Assembly (NCBI RefSeq): GCF_000429725.1
Contig: NZ_AUCK01000024.1
Coordinates: 1-64,000, forward strand
Source of the DNA: Alkalicoccus chagannorensis DSM 18086
GTDB taxonomy: Bacteria > Bacillota > Bacilli > Bacillales > Salisediminibacteriaceae
Reading direction: 5' to 3'
Length of the DNA: 64,000 nt
A model generated the notes under the pieces. It was not told the DNA's origin and did no database searches. It worked only from the letters and a program-made list of their open reading frames with translations. How positions within the stretch are numbered: the first letter of the stretch is position 1; every line of letters begins with the position of its first letter. Below, piece after piece: positions 1-7,300 of this stretch. The position numbers were made by a program, and so were the translations under genes.

Positions 1-47
1 AAATCCATCGGCAAAATGATCTGATTCATGTTATAATCTTTAAACAT
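1..47 (-). CDS. IS1182-family transposase, N-terminal 15 residues only
   Basis: The visible peptide is MFKDYNMNQIILPMD, which agrees with the conserved start of IS1182-family DDE transposases as I recall it. A strong GGAGG lies seven bases before the ATG, so the start is well supported. The rest of the gene is outside the window, so I cannot tell whether the transposase is intact. Decayed versions of the same N-terminus are found on the minus strand at 6955-7010 and 55681-55916. Confidence 0.7.
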   Translation of the reverse strand, partial: MFKDYNMNQIILPMD

Positions 48-106
48 AAGGATACCTCCGGTTTTGTTATGACTTGGTCGTTCTAGCTTAACCTGAAGGT
101 ATCCTT
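48..106 (-). promoter_or_regulatory. Hairpin sequestering the transposase ribosome binding site
   Basis: Arms 48-63 and 90-106 pair in the transcript over a perfect 10-bp stem, a three-base interruption and four more pairs. The 3' arm contains the GGAGG of the transposase. A transcript entering from outside would therefore hide the ribosome binding site, an arrangement known from other insertion sequences such as IS10 and IS200. The same fold is kept at 7012-7070 with compensating changes in both arms. Confidence 0.6.
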
Positions 107-282
107 TTTTTATCGAGAAATCAAGACCGTACGGTCTTTATCATGGGTTGATCGTGAAAAGACAAGAGACGCCTGCGGGAAAAGCAAGGGCTGAAGATCC
201 ACCGCCGCTGTTTTTGCGGCGGTTAGCTGAAGCCTTGCCCGCGGCAAGCGATTGGCATTGGAAGGATCAATCCCCCTCGTAC

Positions 283-318
283 AGAAAGCCCTTACCAAAA
301 AATGGTAAGGGCTTCTTT
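283..318 (-). terminator. Terminator-like hairpin inside the IS end
   Basis: AGCCCTTACCA (287-297) pairs perfectly with 303-313, with T-rich sequence on both sides. It lies between the IS terminus and the transposase leader, so it could block read-through from flanking DNA. Related hairpins sit at 7198-7227, 56147-56172 and 60595-60622. Confidence 0.5.
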
Positions 319-343
319 TGATTATGGTTTTGTCCCAGCCTCC

Positions 344-661
344 TTCCGTCGCGGGGAGATGAATGGAGGAGACCATCGTCTTCCGCGGCGACAGCCTGCT
401 GCCGTCCTTCCATGACGACCGGGGTCATCGTACTGCATTTCTTCACCTGCCTGTGCCTCGAAAAATTGTCTCGGCTTCCGTTTTTGCTGGTTCGAATGCC
501 GGTTTCTGAAACAGATACATTGTCTTTTTTCCCAGGAGACATAGGAAAACACAGCCGGCGGACGACGGAGCAAGCAGTAGACATCCTCCACGGCAGGTCT
601 GCTGTGCTGCAGTGGCGGTTCTCTGCAGGACATGAACCTGGAAACGAGGGTAACAAGGAAA
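344..661. repeat. Intergenic island with a diverged family C repeat (about 452-615)
   Basis: No credible gene lies here. The segment 452-615 shares scattered blocks, such as CCGGCGGACG and CCTCCACGGCA, with the second half of the family C repeats at 16698-16925 and 41909-42180. The copy is diverged and its ends are uncertain. Open frames here lack ribosome binding sites and protein-like composition. Confidence 0.4.
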
Positions 662-702
662 ACGCTCCTGACCCCAGGTTCAGCCTGGATCATCAGGAGC
701 GT
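662..702. repeat. Isolated 10-bp-stem hairpin
   Basis: ACGCTCCTGA (662-671) pairs perfectly with TCAGGAGCGT (693-702), and an inner CCAGG/CCTGG stem continues the fold. It stands just before repeat copy A1. It has no clear T-run, so a terminator role is uncertain. Confidence 0.45.
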
Positions 703-721
703 CTGCTGTGCTGTTATAGAA

Positions 722-861
722 CAAAAGCGCAGAGCGCCTTTTGGTCGGAACGGCGTGTGGAAGCGCTGCAAGCTTTTTGAGGGAAGAAAACGTTCTTTGT
801 TTCTTCCCGAGCAGCGCATGGAGCCGCCGTTACACTGTATGAAAACTTATACATTCTTATA
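722..861 (+). repeat. Family A structured repeat, copy A1
   Basis: This is the reference copy of a repeat of about 140 bp. In order it holds a 5' hairpin (CAAAAG ... CTTTTG), the box GGTCGGAACGGCG, nested stems ACGGCG/CGCCGT, GCGCTGC/GCAGCGC and GGGAAGAAA/TTTCTTCCC, and a tail reading TGTATGAAAACTTATACA then TTCTTATA. Copy A2 follows six bases later in the same orientation. It has no coding content. Confidence 0.8.
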
Positions 862-867
862 CTGGAA

Positions 868-998
868 CAAAAGCGCAGAGCGCCTTTTGGTCGGAACGGC
901 GTGTACCGCAGGTTCTTTGAGGGAAGCATAGGTTCTTCATGCTTCCCGCGCACCGGGCTTCGCCGTCGTCCTACATGAAAACTTATCCATTTCTATCA
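868..998 (+). repeat. Family A structured repeat, copy A2
   Basis: This lies in tandem with A1. The innermost stem changed on both sides to GGGAAGCAT/ATGCTTCCC, keeping the pairing, and the outer ACGGCG/CGCCGT stem is kept. The 3' tail is diverged. It ends 30 bp from the ecsB stop codon. Confidence 0.75.
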
Positions 999-1028
999 TC
1001 TAAAAGAAATGTGGTGCCTTCCCCGCCA

Positions 1029-2246
1029 CTAGCTTTTCTTGTTCCTTTTCATTACTTCGGGGAGCCGCTTCTGTATTCCATACAGATAGATGATTCCTGC
1101 TCCTGCCGCAGCGGCTGTCATGTTCTCCCAGGAAGGCAGGGCGGCTGCCAGAAAGAACAGCGTCTGCACGATACCGGCCCGGAGCATCCAGTACTGCATG
1201 CCGGCGTCCTTCCCTTCCGGAGGCACCGGATACAGCGACACCATATCCATCGTATCGAAGTGCCTGTGCAGCGTTTCCAGCTGCAGCAGCGTCATAAAGG
1301 CGAACAATGCGGCAGCCACCGCACTTCCCCACCACGGTTCCACTGCTGTCACAAAAAGAATCCCGATGAAGGTCAGCCTCGCATAAATACCGAGATAGTC
1401 CCCTGCACGAAGAAAAGCTCTGCCGAACAAGTAACGGTACACCGATCCCGGCCGGAACGGAGGACGACGGAGCACAAACTGAAGCCAGTTCCGACGCTTC
1501 ACGTGCTGCTTCAAATGCGGCACGTCGGTGAAATTGTTCGCAATTCGGAAAAACATCCTGACTGTGTTCATTTCAACGGCAATCAGGCGTCCCCATGCGA
1601 GCGGGTACCGGATGGGACGGAACCAGGCGAACCAGGCTGCTGCAAAGACAGCCGCTGCTGCTGCAGACAGAACGAGGGACTGACTGAAAACGGCCCAGGC
1701 AGCAGCCCCGTTGAGCAGCAGTCTGCCTGCTTTGTGCAGCGTCACCTGCCGATCATCAGGCAGCCGCATCTCCTGAAACCCTGCTGCGAGATTCCACAGC
1801 TTGAGAAGAGAAAGAGACCCGAGCACAAGCATAAACGTACCAAAGTCCCCGGCGATCCTGTCCAGGAACAGAGGCAGAAGAACAAACATTGCTAAAAACA
1901 ACCAGAATGTCTCCATCATCCAGCTGTAGCGGAAGGAAGCCCGAAAGTACGATTTCATCCTGCTTTCCATCGGCAGGAGAAAGACGAGATCTGCTTCCTT
2001 CAAAAATGTACGTACTCTTCCCCTCGTCAACAAGAGCGTAAAAAGCAGCGTAAAGAACAGGACAGCAGGAAATGCCTCCGGAAGCCACTCCAAAAATTCG
2101 CCGTAATAAATACTCCCGAATAAAAAAAGGAGATACAGCGTAAAAACAAAGCCGCTGTTGGCAATCAGGCGGAGGTATTTTACAGCAAGGGTCCAGTATT
2201 CCCGCACCCGGCTGGACCAGAGAGATGCAGCATCACGCATCGTCAT
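1029..2246 (-). CDS. ecsB: EcsB, membrane subunit of the Ecs ABC transporter
   Basis: This 405-residue polytopic membrane protein is the permease partner of EcsA. In B. subtilis the Ecs transporter affects protein secretion, regulated intramembrane proteolysis (RasP-dependent steps) and competence; its substrate is unsettled. Many hydrophobic segments run from about residue 30 to the C-terminus, interrupted by basic loops, as in the EcsB family (about 408 residues in B. subtilis). The ATG at 2246 lies inside the end of ecsA, a 14-bp overlap that implies translational coupling. No ecsC homologue follows; family A repeats lie downstream. Confidence 0.9.
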   Translation of the reverse strand: MTMRDAASLWSSRVREYWTLAVKYLRLIANSGFVFTLYLLFLFGSIYYGEFLEWLPEAFPAVLFFTLLFTLLLTRGRVRTFLKEADLVFLLPMESRMKSYFRASFRYSWMMETFWLFLAMFVLLPLFLDRIAGDFGTFMLVLGSLSLLKLWNLAAGFQEMRLPDDRQVTLHKAGRLLLNGAAAWAVFSQSLVLSAAAAAVFAAAWFAWFRPIRYPLAWGRLIAVEMNTVRMFFRIANNFTDVPHLKQHVKRRNWLQFVLRRPPFRPGSVYRYLFGRAFLRAGDYLGIYARLTFIGILFVTAVEPWWGSAVAAALFAFMTLLQLETLHRHFDTMDMVSLYPVPPEGKDAGMQYWMLRAGIVQTLFFLAAALPSWENMTAAAAGAGIIYLYGIQKRLPEVMKRNKKS

Positions 2247-2976
2247 GTTCCTCCGTTACTGCAACATAAATATCATCAAGATCGGCCCCCGGCATCCCAG
2301 CCTGCTCCTGCAGCTCGCGGAGGGTTCCCTGCATCCGTACCCGTCCATGATCCAGAAAGACGAAGCGGTCGCAGTACTTTTCCGCAGTAGCGAGAATGTG
2401 GGTGGACATCAGCACCCCGCACCCCTGATCCCGCATTTCCTGCATTCGTTTCAAAAAGCTCTGAATCCCCACTGGATCGAGACCGACAAAAGGTTCATCC
2501 GCGATGTAGAGATCCGGTTCAAGCAGGAAAGCACTCATGATCATCACCTTCTGCCGCATGCCTTTGGAAAAGTGATCAGGAAACCAGTGTTTCATTTTCG
2601 TCATTCTGAATTCCTTCAGCAGTGCTTCAGCCCGTTCATGGAACGTGTCTTCCGGTACTTGATACGCCATGGCGGTCACTTCCAGATGCTCCCACAGCGT
2701 CAGTTCTTCATAAAGAATCGGCGTCTCCGGTATATAGGCGATCTGCCTCCGATACGCATCAGGGTCCTCCAGAATCGTTCTGCCGCCGACCGACACATCT
2801 CCCTGGACAGGCTGCATCAGCCCGAGAATATGTTTAATGGTTGTACTTTTACCGGCGCCGTTCAAGCCGATCAACCCTGTAATTTCTCCTCTTTCGACAG
2901 TAAAGGAGACATCATGAAGTACCGGTCTGGTACGCTGATAGCCTCCGTCCACGCCGTTTAGTTCAAGCAGTGCCAT
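2233..2976 (-). CDS. ecsA: EcsA, ATP-binding subunit of the Ecs ABC transporter
   Basis: This 247-residue ABC ATPase has Walker A at residues 37-45 (GLNGAGKST), a signature-like SKGMRQK and Walker B ending in ADEPF. Length and partner match B. subtilis EcsA (247 residues). The frame extends further upstream, but the ATG at 2976 is preceded by GAGGAGG at proper distance, so I chose it. It drives the EcsB membrane subunit and is transcribed divergently from hit, as in B. subtilis. Confidence 0.93.
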   Translation of the reverse strand: MALLELNGVDGGYQRTRPVLHDVSFTVERGEITGLIGLNGAGKSTTIKHILGLMQPVQGDVSVGGRTILEDPDAYRRQIAYIPETPILYEELTLWEHLEVTAMAYQVPEDTFHERAEALLKEFRMTKMKHWFPDHFSKGMRQKVMIMSAFLLEPDLYIADEPFVGLDPVGIQSFLKRMQEMRDQGCGVLMSTHILATAEKYCDRFVFLDHGRVRMQGTLRELQEQAGMPGADLDDIYVAVTEEHDDA

Positions 2977-3003
2977 GGTCTTCCTCCTCTCGTCACTGCT
3001 TTT

Positions 3004-3032
3004 ACTATAACGGAAAAACATCCTTATTGAAA
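3004..3032 (-). promoter_or_regulatory. Putative SigA promoter of ecsAB
   Basis: On the minus strand TTTCAA (3027-3032) and TATAGT (3004-3009) are separated by 17 bp, 28 bp upstream of the ecsA start. The -35 box is weak. The divergent hit promoter probably uses GATAAT near 3073-3078. Confidence 0.45.
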
Positions 3033-3118
3033 AGAGATAGCAGGCTGTCGCAGCCGCCGGTGGTTTATGATATGATAATCGTTAACGTTTCAAAATTTTT
3101 CGACTCCGGGGTGATCGT

Positions 3119-3544
3119 ATGTCTGAACAATCCTGTATATTCTGCAGCATTATTAAGGGGGATATCCCTTCCGCGAAAGTGTATGAAGATGAGCACGTTT
3201 ATGCGTTTCTCGATCTCAGTCAGGTAACAAAGGGGCACACCCTGCTCATTCCAAAAAAACATGAACAGGACATTTTTCATCTAGAACCAGAAACAGCGTC
3301 CCGCCTGTTTCAAGCAGCTCCTGTTGTAGCCAAGGCACTCGATCGTGCGTTTGTTCCTGCCGGCCTCAATGTGCTGAACAACAACAAAGAGGCTGCAGGG
3401 CAGTCGGTGTTCCATTATCACCTGCACCTCATCCCGCGCTATGATCAGAGCGACGGGTTTCAACCAACTTGGGTGGAACATGGCGGAGACTATTCCCAGG
3501 AAGAGCTGCAGCAGCTGGCAGCCGAAGCGGCTTCTTACATTTAG
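3119..3544 (+). CDS. hit: Hit, histidine-triad (HIT) nucleotide-binding protein
   Basis: This cytoplasmic 141-residue HIT protein is of the HinT-like purine nucleoside phosphoramidase class. The triad H99-Y-H101-L-H103 sits near the C-terminus in the family's usual context, and the N-terminal CxxC (C6, C9) fits zinc-binding HIT proteins. Length is typical. It is divergent from ecsAB, the order found in B. subtilis. The physiological substrate is unknown. Confidence 0.93.
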   Translation: MSEQSCIFCSIIKGDIPSAKVYEDEHVYAFLDLSQVTKGHTLLIPKKHEQDIFHLEPETASRLFQAAPVVAKALDRAFVPAGLNVLNNNKEAAGQSVFHYHLHLIPRYDQSDGFQPTWVEHGGDYSQEELQQLAAEAASYI

Positions 3545-3759
3545 AACGGAAACAACGTCCGCCGGATGACCCAGCGCCTGGACGAGGTGACGCTCGAATC
3601 CGTTTTTAGAAATGAACAGATTCATGCGTATAGTCAACAGCGGCAGGGGGACCGCCGCATGCTTCATGAAAGCGTCGGCCCTCCGTGATTTTCCTTGCTC
3701 TACTGCACCAATTCGATGCACACTATCTTTGTACATGACTACTTGAGGAGGCCGACCAG

Positions 3760-4845
3760 ATGACGACCGTGTATAATTTCAATGCCGGACCGGGCCCGAT
3801 CCCCGACCCGGTTTTAAAACAGGCACAAACCGAAATGTTCAGTTTTGAACAAACGGGAGCAGCAGTGATGGAACTGAGCCACCGCAGCGCTCCTTACGAA
3901 AAAATCCATTTTCAGGCGATGAAGCAGATCCGAACGATTCTCGACGTACCCGACGACTTTGACATTCTTTTTTTACAGGGAGGGGCTACGCTCCAGTTCT
4001 CCATGACCGCACAGAACTTCCTTCGACCAGAACAGCGGGCTGCCTTCGTGCTGAGCGGTTCATGGTCGGAAAAAGCAGAGAAAGAAGCTTCCGCGTTCGG
4101 CAGCACGACCATTCTCGCATCGACAAAAGAATCTCAGTACCGCTCCGTCCCGGAGATCGACCTTTCCTCGGCACCGGAGGACACTGCCTACGTACACCTC
4201 ACATCCAATAACACCATTTTCGGCACCCAGCTGCAGCAGTTTCCAAAGAAAGCAGCAGCGCCGGTCATTGTGGACATGTCCAGCGACATATTGAGCCGAC
4301 GCGTTCCGTGGAGCGATGTCGATTTCGCCTATGCAGGTGCCCAGAAAAACGCCGGCATGGCTGGAGTAACGATTGTGATTGCCAGAAAATCACTCCTCGC
4401 TTCTGGAAGTGACGCTCTGCCACCTTCCATTTCCTATAAACAGCACGCTGATAAAGACTCTCTGTATCACACGCCTCCGACCGGGGCCGTCTACATGACA
4501 AAACTCGTGACAGACTGGATTCTGGCTGAAGGAGGAATCGATGCGATTGCAGAGGCCGCTTCTAAGAAAGCGGAAGCGCTCTATGCCGCCATCGATCAAT
4601 CCGATGGGTTTTATCGTGGACATGCTGACGCGGGCTCCCGCTCATCCATGAATGTCACGTTCCGCCTCCCGGATGAAGACCTGGAAAAGCAGTTTCTGCA
4701 GGAAGCAGCTGACGCAGGATTTCTCGGCCTGAACGGGCACCGGAGTGTCGGTGGATGCCGTGCCTCTCTGTACAATGCCGTACCGTTCCATCATGTAGAA
4801 GTACTCATCGATTTTATGGAGAAATTCCGCCATCGGCACAGCTGA
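3760..4845 (+). CDS. serC: SerC, phosphoserine aminotransferase
   Basis: SerC converts 3-phosphohydroxypyruvate and glutamate to phosphoserine in serine synthesis. The family's diagnostic N-terminus (YNFNAGPGP) is present, and the PLP-binding lysine is K196 in AGAQKNAG. The 361 residues match the family. GAGGAGG lies nine bases before the ATG. No other serine-pathway gene is adjacent. A strong hairpin terminator follows 26 bp after the stop. Confidence 0.96.
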   Translation: MTTVYNFNAGPGPIPDPVLKQAQTEMFSFEQTGAAVMELSHRSAPYEKIHFQAMKQIRTILDVPDDFDILFLQGGATLQFSMTAQNFLRPEQRAAFVLSGSWSEKAEKEASAFGSTTILASTKESQYRSVPEIDLSSAPEDTAYVHLTSNNTIFGTQLQQFPKKAAAPVIVDMSSDILSRRVPWSDVDFAYAGAQKNAGMAGVTIVIARKSLLASGSDALPPSISYKQHADKDSLYHTPPTGAVYMTKLVTDWILAEGGIDAIAEAASKKAEALYAAIDQSDGFYRGHADAGSRSSMNVTFRLPDEDLEKQFLQEAADAGFLGLNGHRSVGGCRASLYNAVPFHHVEVLIDFMEKFRHRHS

Positions 4846-4870
4846 TCCCTCTTGGATTGCCTGTCCAATG

Positions 4871-4912
4871 GAAAGAGCCGCCTCATTCCGATGAGAGGCG
4901 GCTCTTTCTGGT
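4871..4912 (+). terminator. serC terminator
   Basis: GAAAGAGCCGCCTC (4871-4884) pairs perfectly with 4895-4908, followed by a T-rich run. It is a rho-independent terminator for serC. Confidence 0.85.
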
Positions 4913-5053
4913 TCTTTCGATTCCATCAGATTCTGCAAGACGTACATACGAATCGCAGCGTTCCGGTAATCCGCCTCAACCGGGTGGGACCGGCCATCGT
5001 CGGGCAGCAGCACCTTCGCTCTTTCCGAACAGCAGATGTAGAGACTTCCACCT

Positions 5054-5187
5054 TTTGATCGGAACGGCGTGCGGAGTCACCGTCTCCCTCGATGAGAACG
5101 TATATTCTCTCCTTCTATGAAAAACGTTGATTTTCTTCATCGACTAGAAAAACCAGGGCGCAGCAGGCGTCGTCTCCTGCTGCTTTT
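5054..5187 (+). repeat. Decayed family A copy followed by a terminator-like hairpin
   Basis: At 5054-5118 a worn family A copy keeps CTTTTGATCGGAACGGCGTG and a TATGAAAA tail but has lost the central hairpin. At 5160-5187 GCAGCAGG pairs with CCTGCTGC before four T residues. No gene lies in 4913-5362; the rest is unremarkable AT-richer sequence. Confidence 0.45.
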
Positions 5188-5362
5188 CTCCACGTCTGCT
5201 TCCCGGCCTCTCATTGTCGAATCCCCACAGCCGCGATACCTGCGCCGAATAAGCTTGTACAATAATATTCAAAGAAAATAAATAAACGCTCACCTATTTC
5301 CCCGCCTTCCTTCCCGATATTCGACATAATCCGAGAGCAGGACTACAGAGAGGGAACCGTGT

Positions 5363-5377
5363 ATTTTTCAGAAAATA
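5363..5377 (+). promoter_or_regulatory. CodY-box candidate upstream of hpr
   Basis: ATTTTTCAGAAAATA matches the CodY consensus AATTTTCWGAAAATT at 13 of 15 positions. It ends 11 bp before the hpr -35 box. In B. subtilis CodY represses scoC (hpr), so the site is functionally plausible. Confidence 0.55.
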
Positions 5378-5388
5378 CTGAAATGATA

Positions 5389-5418
5389 TTGTGGCGTGCT
5401 TCTCTACTGTGTTATTAT
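5389..5418 (+). promoter_or_regulatory. Putative SigA promoter of hpr
   Basis: TTGTGG (5389-5394) and TATTAT (5413-5418) are 18 bp apart, 56 bp before the hpr ATG. Confidence 0.5.
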
Positions 5419-5473
5419 ATGCTTATCATTTTCTTAATAAAGCTTTGAATGGGAAGAACGGAGGCGACGGCAA

Positions 5474-6055
5474 ATGGATAAAGAATCACCGCATTCCATG
5501 AAGGAATCGATCATGTTTAGTCACAAGCTTGCCCAGCTGAGCAAAGCGCTCTGGAAATCCATCGAAAAAGACTGGCAGGCATGGATCAAACCATACAACC
5601 TGAATATCAACGAGCACCATATTTTGTGGATCGCCTACCATCTGGAAGGAGCTTCTATTTCCGACATTGCCAAGTTCGGCGTTATGCATGTTTCCACGGC
5701 GTTTAACTTCTCAAAGAAACTCGAAGAACGGGGCCTCCTCACGTTTTCTAAACAGGCAGACGATAAACGGAATACGTATGTCTACTTAACGAAAAAGGGA
5801 GAATCCCTTCTGCTCGAAACTTTTTCCTCCTATAATCCTGATACGTACAGCGTGTACACAGGCTCTCTGCCGATCAAGGAACTGTACGGGAAGTTTCCAG
5901 AGTTCTCCGAATTAATGAGTATCGTCAAGCATGTGTACGGTCCCGAGTTTATCGAGTTGTTTGAAACGTCTATGGAGAAATTTGAAGAAGATTTCTCCGA
6001 GAAAGAAGGAGAGCTGCATCCTGCTCCGAAACAGAGTGAGCCGACGAACGGCTGA
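5474..6055 (+). CDS. hpr: Hpr/ScoC, MarR-type transition-state regulator
   Basis: This 193-residue winged-helix MarR-family protein (B. subtilis Hpr/ScoC is 203 residues) represses extracellular protease, oligopeptide-permease and sporulation-related genes in B. subtilis. The DNA-binding region lies at about residues 45-115, with the typical [20 protein letters not shown] recognition region. The C-terminal tail is acidic and variable. The ATG at 5474 follows GGAGG. It sits between serC and a DUF3267-like gene, close to the B. subtilis order. A CodY-like box upstream suggests nutritional repression. Confidence 0.93.
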   Translation: MDKESPHSMKESIMFSHKLAQLSKALWKSIEKDWQAWIKPYNLNINEHHILWIAYHLEGASISDIAKFGVMHVSTAFNFSKKLEERGLLTFSKQADDKRNTYVYLTKKGESLLLETFSSYNPDTYSVYTGSLPIKELYGKFPEFSELMSIVKHVYGPEFIELFETSMEKFEEDFSEKEGELHPAPKQSEPTNG

Positions 6056-6100
6056 TTTCGTCAGCTGGCAACCTCTTTTACGGATACCGTCCCCTGCCGT

Positions 6101-6136
6101 CCCGTCAGAAGAAAAACTTCTGACGGGATTTTTTAG
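6101..6136 (+). terminator. hpr terminator
   Basis: CCCGTCAGAAG (6101-6111) pairs perfectly with CTTCTGACGGG (6117-6127), followed by ATTTTTTAG. Confidence 0.85.
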
Positions 6137-6289
6137 TCCTCCCCCTCACGAGAGGGACCTCCTGCTGGAATCTCGGTTCCCGGAAGAGATTTCATATGAT
6201 TTTTGGAAAAAGGATTGATTTTTTTATCCTCAGGGAGTACATTGTCTAAGTATTGATGTTATATAACTTGCCAGCAAGGGAGGTTGTTC

Positions 6290-6868
6290 ATGATGAACTG
6301 CCTGAAAACAGTCTCTATCGCGAAAGAAATCGGCCAGGGGCGTATGTGGAGTTTATCGCTTTTGGTGATGCTCCTGTACTTCCTGCTTTTCTATACACTT
6401 TTTCAAACGTTCGGCGCACAGACGGCACTTGTCGATTACGGCTTCTTGACTTTCACAGCCGGATTCGTTCTCATCATGCCTGTCCACCTGCTGCTGCACT
6501 GCCTGCCTCTCTGGTTAACCGGAAGACGCGCGTCTATCGGCGTCCGCAGGTCCCAGTGGCCTTACTTCTACTATTCTGTGAAAAGACCGACAGCAAGGAT
6601 TCCTGGACTGACAGCAACACTCTGCCCAGCCGTTGTTATTACTGCTGCAGCCGTGCTGCTTGCCTTCCTATTCCCGGCGCACACGCACTTTATTGCGATC
6701 ATTTCAGCTGTTAACTTTGGTCTGAGCACGTATGATTTCTTTGTTGCACGACAGATGTTCGCTGCACCGAAAGAAGCGTTGATTGAGGAAAACCCAACTG
6801 GATTCCACGTCATTCAGCAGACGGCAGAAGCGAAAGCGAAAGCCGAAGCGAAGACACTAAGCATCTGA
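6290..6868 (+). CDS. DUF3267-like membrane protein (degenerate zinc-motif type)
   Basis: This protein of about 192 residues has four hydrophobic segments, at roughly residues 20-40, 50-75, 105-130 and 135-155. It resembles DUF3267-type membrane proteins found beside hpr. Those often carry an HExxH-like motif; here it reads HLLLH near residue 65, so the glutamate is missing and peptidase activity is unlikely. The C-terminus is a short Lys/Ala/Glu tract. GGGAGG six bases before ATG 6290 sets the start; ATG 6293 is an alternative. Function unknown. Confidence 0.7.
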   Translation: MMNCLKTVSIAKEIGQGRMWSLSLLVMLLYFLLFYTLFQTFGAQTALVDYGFLTFTAGFVLIMPVHLLLHCLPLWLTGRRASIGVRRSQWPYFYYSVKRPTARIPGLTATLCPAVVITAAAVLLAFLFPAHTHFIAIISAVNFGLSTYDFFVARQMFAAPKEALIEENPTGFHVIQQTAEAKAKAEAKTLSI

Positions 6869-6954
6869 AATCCCAGCTGAGTTCTCCGCATACGCAGAGC
6901 TTGGACAAAAAAGCTAGAACGAAGGTCGAAGACGCCGCATCCTTCTCGGTCAGT

Positions 6955-7255
6955 GGAAGAGAGCGATGCCGTCGGCAGAACCATCTGCCGCATGGTATGC
7001 TCTTCAAACGTAAAGATACCTCCGGTTCTGTAACGACTCGGTCGTTCCCGCAGAACTTGGAGGTATCTTTTTTATTTGATTTCCCTGTCTGCGTTCTTCT
7101 GCACGGAGACGGGGCGTCTGCTCGTCCAACGGTCAGCGGAAGTCCTGTCCGCAGCAGGCGGCTGCCCCGCGGGACAGTCAACCTTCCTGATACGCAGGGC
7201 CCTCACCAAAACACGGTGAGGGCCCCTTCCATACTGTTTTTCTTCCCGGTATCGA
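6955..7255 (-). mobile_element. Decayed IS1182-type end
   Basis: The order of parts matches 1-343: remnant N-terminal codons (minus strand 7010 leftward, TFEEHTMRQMVLP with the ATG changed to ACG), the paired RBS hairpin (arms 7012-7030 and 7051-7070), leader, terminator-like hairpin (7198-7227) and a worn terminus near 7245. No intact reading frame remains. Both hairpins are well kept although the coding part is dead. Confidence 0.6.
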
Positions 7256-7300
7256 CGGGATATACAGGCGAGCATCTTACCGTGGGACGGCAGCACCGGT

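Larger units (their letters stand above)
1..343 (-). mobile_element. IS1182-type insertion sequence, transposase-proximal end, cut by window edge
   Basis: This is the promoter-side end of an insertion sequence whose body lies left of the window. It holds the first codons of the transposase (complement of 1-47), a ribosome-binding-site hairpin (48-106), about 180 bp of leader, a terminator-like hairpin (283-318) and a terminal inverted repeat (330-343, complement GGAGGCTGGGACAA). The same terminus recurs at 56189-56202, and its partner terminus at 22508-22520 and 55580-55593. Family assignment rests on the transposase N-terminus here and the C-terminal fragment at 22588-22750, both recalled as IS1182-like; no database was searched. 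Confidence 0.75.

Noticed and set aside
412-953. Several frames of 79-165 codons across the 0.3-1.0 kb repeat island
   Set aside because: They run through family C and A repeats and hairpins, have no ribosome binding sites, and the same peptides recur wherever the repeats recur.
4642-5013. Minus-strand open frame of 123 codons over the serC end and terminator
   Set aside because: It overlaps the real 3' end of serC and its middle is the perfect serC terminator hairpin read backwards. No ribosome binding site.
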